The notes under the pieces: model-generated
Databases searched by the model: none
Seen by the model: only the letters and a program-made list of their open reading frames with translations
What the model was told of the DNA's origin: nothing
Shown: positions 55,086 to 64,000 of the stretch, one piece after another
How positions within the stretch are numbered: the first letter of the stretch is position 1
How the letters are laid out: every line of letters begins with the position of its first letter
Position numbers and translations under genes: made by a program
Assembly: GCA_035610835.1 (NCBI GenBank)
Contig: CM069450.1
Coordinates: 27,215,503-27,279,502, forward strand
DNA length: 64,000 nucleotides
From: Ophiura sarsii
Lineage: Eukaryota > Echinodermata > Ophiuroidea > Amphilepidida > Ophiuridae
Reading direction: 5' to 3'

Positions 55086-56167
55086 CTATTAAAAGGCTAT
55101 AACAAATTAACAAATCCATTGTTAATTCCGAAGGTATTCCATAAACTGCGCATGCCAATTATCATTTATAGAATTCTGCACATGGATTTTTCCATCACCA
55201 GTTGACCTCAGTTGAAAACTGCCATAGCGTTACACTGCCGACAATGAGCTAATTGATATTCATGAGGTGATTTACTACGGCGATTTTACATTGGAATTTT
55301 GACTTGCCCGATAAAATCATGTATTGTAATGCTTTTAAATCATGAATCTGAATAAGAAACATGAATTTATAGGTATCAAATGTACAATGAACACAATAAA
55401 ATGGTAATTGGGTCTGATGGTTTAGTACTTTGTCGACAACACAGTGATAACTTGCAAGCTTCCAGGGGGAGACATACTTTTGCGCGGCAGCGTATGTTCC
55501 ATTTAAGTAACGGTAAAATATTAGTTTTCGGTACATGTAATATGACTTCTTCACAAGTGGCTGAACTAAAACATGTCTATGTTTTAAATCGTAGAATTTT
55601 CTAAATCTTCTAATCCATGAACAAGTACATTTGAAACTCTAACCTGTTAAAATATCAACAGACGTGTCTTCGCATGGAATATGGGAACGATCGACAAGTG
55701 CGCTGCCGCTGCGTAGTATGTGCAAAGTTATTTTGATCAACACCCTCTGCTTAAACAGGAAAAGACTACATCTCTAGTGACAGCTCCTAGACGTTGGATT
55801 TCCAATGCACTGTTCATAATAGAGTGGAACGAAGGGGTTCCGGTAAATTATATTCTTCACTTGAGATATTCTAATTGTGATTATTGCATAGCACAGATAT
55901 TATGAAAAGTCATATCTGCCAGAGTGTGGTATACGTTAATAAATAATTAGTCAAGGGGTTTTAGAATTTCATATTAGGTCGTACTACTACTAGTGCGTAT
56001 GGCTCAGACGTATAACGGTATACACCTAGCACACAAAGTCCCTGACCAGGTGATTTGTTGTTGGCTAATCCAAAATTAATAATCAGTATCAAAATCAGAT
56101 AATGGGCAAAGTCTTCTCCGTAGTATGATACCTCATTCATAAAGATCGAATGAATGCTTTTGAAGTT
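55086..56167. other. Non-coding stretch, no gene seen
   Basis: No supported exon or repeat; overlapping short open frames on both strands at 55250-55600 lack any signature. Confidence 0.45.
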
Positions 56168-57512
56168 ATACACCTATCAGTTGTAAGACGCACTATACGA
56201 CCCCCGGGAGAGGTGCGTCGTGGGTGCGTCGTTTACTAATAATTCGTGACGGAGGGTACGTCAGTGGCAGCCATTGGTCCGTCAAAAAAATGACGGAGGG
56301 TGCGTAAAGGTCCGTCACTTTACATGGGTACGTCACAGTGTACATCTGTTTACGAACAACAAAATACGACCTTTAAATATACGCTATAGGCCTACTGTAC
56401 CACATAACTTCTTTTATACCGCCAACCAGGCTCCACTTTAATACCGCAAACATCACTCCGATATTTTATACCGCATGTTCTAAAATGCCTGAAATCACTC
56501 GATCATCGCCAATTGCTCCGCGCAGTCGCTTGCTATCGTCCTACGAGCCGATGGATGGAGTATACAGCGGACTTGACCCAATACTATACTACCGGGGGAA
56601 GCACTCGTAATCACCCGTGTTGTCCATGCAAATTTAATCAAATTTCGGGCATCGCATGTGGGGGTCATCAGGGGGGGGGGGGCATATCTGATTATTTGTT
56701 TTAATATACAAAGGTTTACATCGAGTTTGTAATTTTATTTGGGGGCATCATGGTGGGGGGTTGGGGCAGAGGAGCCCCGGGGACTTATCACAATAGCGGT
56801 ATACGTGTATGTGCCGCCTTTTCTCGAAGTATATGGGTGGTATTGATTAAATCAGAAATGTTTTTTGTATTTTTAAATGCTCCCTTAAATTCTTTGATGG
56901 TTTATAGAAGGTGTAATTTCCAATCCGAAGTTCAAATGTTTAAATATACTTTCGAGAACCCAATTTTGGTTAAAATACACTTTCGAGAACCCAATTTTCT
57001 ACTTACCTCCCGTTTATTGTAAATAGGCGCAAGCCTACATGAATAACAAGGGATGAAGTATGCCCCTTCCCCCACCCCCACCCCACCCCACCTCCTGGTT
57101 ACGCCACTGAACGGGTCAAGCAGAATGGGAAATGTTCTCGAAATTGTTTCATCCTCATCCTGACGTTTATGGTAATCAGTTAAATATTTTATGAATTTCA
57201 GACCAGTCAGACATTATTGTGCATATAAAAGTTCTCCTCTTGGTTCCGTCCATCCCGGTCCCGGTCCGGGGTCTAATAACTATTCGAGGGCCAGGGTTGA
57301 CGACATTGAATAAGGGCAGATCCCCCGTGAATCAAAGGTAGTTCCATTTTCAGTAGTCATCATGTTTTATCCAGTTTAGTCAACGATATCTGACGACGGG
57401 GTGCGTCGTCATGGTCCGTCACAATCCACCAATGGTGCGTCCAAAAATGGACTGAGGGTGCGTATTTGGATGGCAATGGTCCGTCGTTTTTTTGACACAG
57501 GGTGCGTCATGG
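56168..57512 (+). mobile_element. GGTGCGTC/GGTCCGTC-rich element, copy 2
   Basis: The left part 56168-56510 and right part 57126-57512 match copy 1 (47701) closely, including ATACACCTATCAGTTGTAAG, TCCCGGTCCCGGTCCGG and GGATGGCAATGGTCCGTCG. The middle 56511-57125 is different and holds a G run near 56670, a GGGGGCATCATGGTGGGGGG stretch and a CTGGTTACGCCACTG end at 57096-57110, apparently a hAT-like MITE end inserted inside. Confidence 0.75.
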
Positions 57513-59427
57513 TACATGAGAAGTTGACGCACCTCGGTAAATTCAAATATGCTATTGGAATTAAGATAGTACATAATGGTAACATGTTGTGATTAAGAAT
57601 GTTAAAAATAAATCTATTGTTTGTCATATTTTGATGTAAGCTCAATACTATTTATATACCCATCCCAATCATAATTTTAATGTGCATATTACTAGCAACC
57701 AAAAGTATAAGGACACCTTGCAAGCTGCAAATTGAGAGAAAACACTGGGAATAAATTGAACTACTGTATTAGCTTTTTGGTATTATAGGGTTATAAAATA
57801 AATAGAATGTTCTTAAAAGTTTGTTACAGTAAATGTGGGATGATATTCCTACTTAAGACATTATTGTTTGAATGGAAAACATTTGTTACAATATTTCAGT
57901 GATTACGGTTTTTTGCTTTGATACATGCATATTTAGTTAGTTTGAGTCAAATAACTTGTCAACAATTCATGATGAAATGATAGCACTGTATAGTGTGCCC
58001 AGCCAGGTCATGTGGGTGCTATTATAAAGTACAGATAATTTGGTTGGTTTCCATTTAAAGTATGTAAGTAAAGGTGTCAAAATGAAACTAAATTTCCCTC
58101 CCAAATATCTTATTTTGAAGATGAATGAAGAGATCAGGTGTCAATGGGCGAGAGATTAGAGACTAGTGACAATATTAGGATTAGTTTTACTTAAGTGAAT
58201 ACATTGACAAACAATTGAGAAGGTTGTTTTGAAAGGAAGTCAAAATTGTAAGACTACCCACCATAGGATTACATTTGCTATAATTAGGTTGATGAATTAT
58301 TCATGAGCTATTTCCAATAGGAAATTTGTATGGGATTTCAACAAGGCACATGTTTTCTACAAATCCATGTGGAATTGAATTAGCTGATGTTGTAGGAAAC
58401 ATGCATTAATTAACGTGATATGGGATTGGTAACCTTCATTGTTTTTCCTCCAATGTAATAGTTTGTTCAATACGCACATTTGAGAACGTCACGGAATTTC
58501 ATTAACATGCTTCGTCACCAAGGATATGACAATCTAAATGTCAGGTTCGTGGTAATTCAGACCATAACTAAAATGAATGAATAATGTGATGCCATGAACC
58601 TATGCTTTGGCAACAATACTCTATTTTTTGTTGGATTAACAAAGCAACACCCATAGGATTTGAGTATTAACAATCAATTACCGATCAACAAAACCTAGTG
58701 TTTTCTATATGAATCAATAATCGACTATCGATACACAAAACCCATTTGGGTACTGGAGCGTATCAAGTTAAAAGAAAGAACACCTTTCTGTCTGCAGTCA
58801 GCACGTAGGTATCGCTTTTAATGAGTGACCTTGCCGATTTCTAACCCACGCAAAGATCGATTTCAGGATGTCAACCTTGCGCTAAAACCTTACGAGAAGT
58901 TTGTTTTCCCTGAATTAATTGAGGTATGGTTAGCTGGCAGCCATGATGGCGAAGTAGATGGATTTTTCATAATTTTCTCTATAATATGATGCCGAATCTG
59001 ACATATTTGGTCCACAAACAGTGATTTTATCGCTAATTTTAGAATGTAACAACTTTCGTGACTTTGCTTCTTGTAACCATTCACTTGACTGGACTAAAAT
59101 TCGTACGATATTTTAAGAGCAATTTCCGTACTAACGGAATTTTAAGCTTTAATTTCATATCAAAAACATTGATGCCCGACTCTCTTTTTTGATAAGAAAA
59201 ACCGACGATCCCTTACGATCCCCCGTTAGGCCTCGCCAACTTGATTTTTAGTTTCCCGTAACCCGTCCGCGCTTCATTTTCATGCCCAGTTTGAATTTAT
59301 TATTAAAATTTTTGGGAAAAATACCGTTTTTGCAATGAAAACGTCCGAATTCATGCATTTTGTGTGATGAAATTGTGAAAAATGATTTTGACGAGAAAAA
59401 AATATCATATGAAATTGTGTAGAGCAG
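57513..59427. other. AT-rich non-coding stretch
   Basis: No supported gene, RNA or repeat was recognised. Confidence 0.5.
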
Positions 59428-59498
59428 AAGGATCGATTTCGAACCCCAGACCTCTCGTTCTCCAAGCGAGCGCTCTACCATCTGAGCTATCAAGCGAA
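59428..59498 (-). pseudogene. tRNA-like sequence with intact A and B boxes
   Basis: The minus strand starts TTCGCTTGATAGCTCAGATG and continues GTAGAGCGCTCGC, an excellent D arm and A box. The anticodon arm CTCGC TTGGAGA ACGAG would give GGA (serine). GGTTCGAAATC is a B box. The variable loop is too short for serine and the T stem and acceptor do not pair, so it is a pseudogene or tRNA-derived element. Confidence 0.55.
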
Positions 59499-60909
59499 AC
59501 AAGTTATATATCCGTGAGATTTAAGCACTTCATCAACAACCCAACGACGGTACGAAATGAATTTAGCTCGAGACAAGATTCGAGGAGCTATATTATAAGC
59601 ATTCACTTGACCAGACTAAATGATTTTATAATATTTTAAGCTTGTTTCTAGTTACAAAAGACTATGCACATTATGATACCATGGATAAAATTGGTGCCTA
59701 ATTCGTCAAAAGGGAATCATTTACCGTGGATTTGGTTTTAGTTTCGGAAAGTTTTTCTAGAATTCGGGTGTGTGTGATAGTCATAATCATGAAAAGAGCT
59801 CATTTACATCGTGCTATCACGAGGTCAACTGTGACTACGAAAGCCGTATCGCTACGGGTGAGTACTTCCGGGTCGCTGTGCTGGGTTAGAAAAGGAACGG
59901 CTTTTCGCGTGGTTGCATGCTGACTGTCTGGGCCAGCGATTTATGATTCCTTTTATTTCGATTGATCTTTCATTTGTCTAACTTGTTTGTCTTTACCCTT
60001 GGAAATGAATGCGCATAATGAACATTTTGTTTGTATACATGCATTAGCTCGTATCCTAACACTTCCCTCGCAGCAGGCGTCTGAATACGAAATTCCAAAA
60101 TGTCATAAAATCATTAAAATGTTTCACAAATGTCAAAATAATGAGATTTTATTACCATATCTGGAATCTCTATGATAAATGCATTAAGATAAGTACAAAA
60201 TGTCTAGTATTGGTTCAGTAATATTTGAGATAGACATTTAATTTAGGAAATGTTTCTGAAAAATCTATTCTGTATGTGGTAAGACTAATTGGCCGCGTGG
60301 AAAGTGTTAAACAAATATTACTTGGTGCATATCAAGTGATATAGATTTTCAATAAATATATTTGGTTACATATGGTGTTATAATGATATTATTTCATTGC
60401 AGACAAATCATCAGTAATCATGAGATTCAGACTGGGAATATCACCTCATCACATGTATATATCATACAAGGTGTTTTCCTTCACTTATTGCTAGCGAAAC
60501 TTTGGTGACGTAAAGTAAGAAACAGCATATTAGACATAATAGAGTATAAGTGTTTGTTGTTTTGGCTACTTCATATATTCTTTAAGGTAATTAAGTTTGA
60601 CCAAATTACATGTAATTTCTTTGCTGTACATATAGTTATGGCATTGGTGACGAAAAGGATGCTGTTCTTGGGCGCCTTCCCATACCCAGCGTGATTGTTA
60701 ACGTTTCCGGTTTTGACGGTGTATTGTATTCTTTCTTTCTTTTTTTTTCTTCTTTTTTTTTTGGGGGGGGGGGGGGGGAGGAAGCCCTCTCATCCTTACA
60801 TATATGGATATTACATCCATATAATAAACACAGTTTATCAGCGTCATACAACTTCAGACACCCTTAGTCAGTCTTAGCAATCCATGCATCATCAACACCC
60901 CGTTCTCCC
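59499..60909. other. Non-coding stretch with a T/G homopolymer tract
   Basis: A pyrimidine run followed by a G run lies at about 60727-60778. No gene was recognised. Confidence 0.5.
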
Positions 60910-61225
60910 CCATGCCACTTGCATATAATGCGTAAGTGCTTCTTTCGTTCCGCCAGATAATACAATAAAACCGTTTTAATCCTCCTCCGTATTCTAGCAA
61001 CTTCTATTTCAATTTTGAGACACATCTGTAATCCCTGGCGACATTATTTGCAATCCCATGGGTTGAACATGATATGCAATGTAATGTACCGAATGTCCCT
61101 AGCATTGTACTTTCCTTAGTGTGTAAGTTGTTGGCCCAACGTAGACAGAGGGACAATGAACTGTTACAGTACATCCCTATTCTAGCATGAGCGGCACATG
61201 TCATATACATAACAGCTTAAACGTT
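60910..61225 (+). repeat. Dispersed ~300-bp repeat, copy 2
   Basis: A diverged copy of 40365-40670 with the same block order, ending ATAGCAT or CTAGCATGAGCGGCA and TAACAGCTT. It has an extra ~40-bp stretch in the middle. Confidence 0.75.
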
Positions 61226-61784
61226 GATGACAAAAGTGTAATCCCCTTAATATTACGATGAATTGAACAAGTTTGAATTCAGCTAGAAATGGCATTCACC
61301 TATACTCCCGTTGGAAAAAAGTGTACTTTAGATACCACACTACTAATAGGTCTCCTATACTTTTACATGTTAAAGGGGATTTACAAAGCGTCGATTTTCT
61401 CGCTTATAAAGCAATTCGATTTTTCAACTTTATATTTTTCTTCAAGTTCAACATTTATATAGAGTAACCCTGACATTTTCGAGAAATAAGCCCCCGAGTT
61501 TTGACAGCTGGCGTATCAACAAAGTAAGCAGAGTTGGCAGAACATGTACAGTCAAAAACCTGCAAAATGTCCGGCCAAGATCTCGTTTGCACTATGGTAA
61601 TATGTAGGCCTATTAGTCCTAACATCAGGATGATATTCCAACTTTAATCATTTGAGGGCAATAAGAACCTGTCCTGATACTTATGATTATTATTTGGCCT
61701 TAGGATGATCAGATTTGAAACGCCGAGTGTCGTCGGCAAGAACTGTAATCATTTAATGGCGTGGAATATTTAGGTCCCAGACCT
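61226..61784. other. Non-coding stretch, no gene seen
   Basis: No supported feature. Confidence 0.45.
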
Positions 61785-62095
61785 GTATACCAGTATCGTA
61801 TTGGAACATGACATTTGCCAGTATCGCTCGATAGTGGTGGTATGATTACTGGTCGTCAGGGAACACCACATTTGGTTCCAGTGTCGCTCGATCCAGTATC
61901 GGCCATACAGGTTCACATGCTACCAGTATAGTCATTTGTTCCAGTATTGAACGATACTGATACATGATTGTGATCCAGTATCGCCCGATTCTAGCGGGCT
62001 AATTTATATATAATACGATAATTGAACACTGACTGTGTGTACCAGTATCGAACGATACTGGGTGTTCCAAAATCGGACGATACTAGTACAGTCCA
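61785..62095. repeat. Cluster of CCAGTATCG..CGATACTGG palindromes
   Basis: About eight copies or half-copies of CCAGTATCG or its complement lie in 310 bp. They include the perfect palindrome CAGTATCGAACGATACTG at 62043-62060 and the near-perfect CAGTATTGAACGATACTG at 61942-61959. Spacing is irregular (20-60 bp), unlike a simple satellite. Confidence 0.8.
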
Positions 62096-62772
62096 AAATA
62101 TATAGGATCTAAAGTACACTTTTCCCCTTCAGTTTTATTAATCTAATGATAAAAGTGTGAAAGTGAGCAATTTTTAATATGATCACTTCATTACTTGAAC
62201 ATGGTTAGAAACTTAATTATCGAAAATGACAATTAAGGGACACGACATTAATGGGTACGATGTTAGCGACAGGGTTTCCTTGTGTTTCCTTGTGGTGATT
62301 GATTTGTATTAGTACACATTACCAACACATGAATCACTCTCTCATGTTTGTGGGATAGTTTTTCAAACAATCTTATAAGTGCATTCGGCATTAAGCATGA
62401 AAACTGGAAAAATTGCCAATAGATCTGCACACAATCATATAACAAATACGTTTGAAGAGCCAGATGGATATTTGCCAGTGGCACCAACACGCAACAGGGA
62501 CCTAGGGTATCTATGTAATCTCTTTTACATCCTTTGCGCTGATTGTTACGAACAAAAAAACTCATGGGTTCGAGTTTAGGTGTTGTTTAAAACTGGGTAA
62601 ACTAGAGGTCTATAAAACTTCACAAAGAGTGTTACATCATAGCATCAGTGAATGTGCGTATTAATTTAATATATTAAGAATATTAGAAATATTTGAAATT
62701 TCACCCTGGCTTCTTTTCTCAAACTGTTGTTATTTATCTCATCCGTTTCTATGATATATGCTGTTGCTGTTA
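62096..62772. other. Non-coding stretch, no gene seen
   Basis: A 62379-62579 plus-strand open frame has no signature and overlaps an equally long minus-strand frame; neither is supported. Confidence 0.45.
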
Positions 62773-62774
62773 TA

Positions 62775-63633
62775 CAGGGTGTCTCTATAAAAACCGTGCA
62801 CGTGTTTACCCAACTTATTGACCATGAACTTCTAAAATTTATGTAACAATTGTTAATTTATTGATAGACTAACCGCTTGGCTTTCATATGCCGTTTATTT
62901 CATCTGATTTGGTTTTGTCAATCTTGAGATATGACCAACTAAAGCTACCTAAAATCGACGTTGTGCCACTTTACAGTTTGCAATGAATAGAAGGTTACAC
63001 CGGAGAGGGGGTTGGGAGTTGTTACCACCCCCTAAAACATGGCCGACCTGCCGTATTCGCTACATAGTGAAATAGGCCAAATAGAAATATTCGCCATAAA
63101 AAGTTCCAAATATCGGAATTTCACCCGTTTTTGCTTGTAAGTGGAAATGGTGTTTCTAATAGGTCTATGCTATAATATTTAGGATCTCACAATTAAAATA
63201 TTTTTCAAAATGGCGATTTAAAATAATTGTAAGGTGGCAACCCCCCCCCCCCCCCCCTCCCCTACTATCGGACTTTGAGGGCTTACCCTACTCCCGGGTA
63301 AGGTGGCACCCTCAATTAAATCGATCACCTAGCCCTAGGTCACTGTTATTTGTGTTTTAGCGCAATCGGCGACCACCCTCCCTCAGGAGGACGAGGGTTT
63401 TAATGCTTACATTTGAGCATTGTTTCTGTAAAAGTGGTACAACGTCGATTTTAGGTAGCTTTAGTTACTTGATCATATCTCAAGATTGACAAAACCAAAT
63501 TAGATGAAATAAACGGCATATGAAAGCTAAGCGTTTAGTCTATCAATATGTATATAATTGTTACACCAAATTTTAGAAGTTCATGGCCAATGAGTTGGAC
63601 AAACACGTGCACGCTTTTTTTTGAGACACCCTG
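62775..63633. mobile_element. 859-bp foldback element with ~205-bp arms and TA TSD
   Basis: It begins CAGGGTGTCTCTATAAAAAC and ends TTTTTTGAGACACCCTG. TA lies at 62773-62774 and 63634-63635. Arms continue through CGTGCACGTGTTTACCCAAC, TTCTAAAATTT, TCATATGCCGTTTATTTCAT and CTACCTAAAATCGACGTTGT. The centre has a C run (63241-63258) and no open frame. CAGGGTGTC ends with TA targets are common in DNA-transposon derivatives; superfamily not fixed. A lone ATACAGGGTGTGAGCGAG occurs 55 bp downstream. Confidence 0.88.
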
Positions 63634-63635
63634 TA

Positions 63636-64000
63636 GACTAGCGAGAGTGCCCACATTAATTTACGGGGTTTTAAACATGCCAGTTATACAGGGTGTGAGC
63701 GAGAGCGAGACGAACATAGTATCGGCTCTACACAACATTTCAATGGGATTTCAATAGACATGTTTGTCCCCGTATTCAAGGTCTATGGTCTGGTATAATA
63801 CGCACATACTCTCAGTATATGAAGAGCTTTGTTGCAAAAGGGCTATAGTGCATTTTTTTCAAAAATGAGTTTGATATAGAAATGTATAGGGAAAAATCAT
63901 TTTTTTCAAAAAGAACTACATCTCATTGTAAACAGCCATTGAAATTGTTGTTTTGTTGCAAAAGGGCCTGTATCAGAATTAAAACTTCTTCTTTTTTAAA
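63636..64000. other. Non-coding stretch at the window end
   Basis: GTTGCAAAAGGGC.TGT occurs twice (63832 and 63956) with TTTTTTCAAAAA words between, suggesting the start of another repeat running out of the window. Confidence 0.45.

Noticed and set aside
59428..59498. Functional tRNA-Ser(GGA)
   Set aside because: Short variable loop and unpaired T and acceptor stems rule out a normal serine tRNA.
1..64000. A multi-gene defence or biosynthetic system
   Set aside because: Only one complete host gene is supported; no cluster of functionally linked genes exists in the window.

Overview
This is a eukaryotic, animal-type genomic window. It is AT-rich and gene-poor, has an assembly gap of exactly 100 N (26799-26898), and is dominated by short non-autonomous transposons, foldback repeats, minisatellites and long pure poly-G/poly-C runs. 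Three things suggest a marine invertebrate deuterostome, most likely an echinoderm or relative: the CR1/Jockey-type retroelement with an (AAT)n tail, the many small hAT-like, TTAA-type and TA-type MITEs, and the over-represented octamer TAGGCCTA (14 counted). That placement is inference; no marker gene here fixes the species.

Only one complete protein-coding gene is convincing: an intronless class A (rhodopsin-like) peptide-type GPCR at 34192-35394 (+), 400 residues. The other coding material is a 5'-truncated CR1/Jockey-like reverse transcriptase with a long open frame at 44238-46205 (-), a decayed RTE-like reverse transcriptase at about 53286-54165 (-), and a few exon-like pieces. The exon-like pieces are three tandem cassettes bounded by splice-like sites at 950-2248 (-), a possible first exon at 19798-19893 (-) near paired CACGTG boxes, and an unrecognised open stretch near 49268. 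One tRNA-Asn(GTT)-like gene lies at 50375-50448 (-), with several degenerate tRNA-like fragments elsewhere.

Layout. 1-5.7 kb: exon-like cassettes, a foldback, a hAT-like MITE with a perfect 8-bp target duplication, and a TTAA element. 5.9-6.7 kb: TAGTCATAA satellite and a 36-G run. 7.4-9.1 kb: polypurine and dispersed repeats. 12.1-14.3 kb: a 35-bp minisatellite running into a self-complementary GATAAAC satellite. 15-21 kb: small MITEs, duplicated segments and the promoter-like spot. 21.6-26.3 kb: dense nested MITEs and tandem arrays, including a MITE whose TTAA target can be read from neighbouring unoccupied units. 26.9-37 kb: mostly single-copy sequence with the GPCR. 37.1-40.3 kb: a TA-type MITE and a 2.5-kb palindrome built of about 340-bp units. 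40.3-46.4 kb: unique sequence, then the retroelement flanked by a 57-bp repeat in opposite orientations. 46.9-57.5 kb: two copies of a GGTGCGTC-rich element, the tRNA, the RTE relic and a 577-bp MITE. 57.5-64 kb: mostly featureless, with a CAGTATCG palindrome cluster and an 859-bp foldback element at the end.

There is no operon-like or pathway-like gene grouping. I do not see a new multi-gene system. The unusual content is structural: palindromes, satellites and non-autonomous elements.
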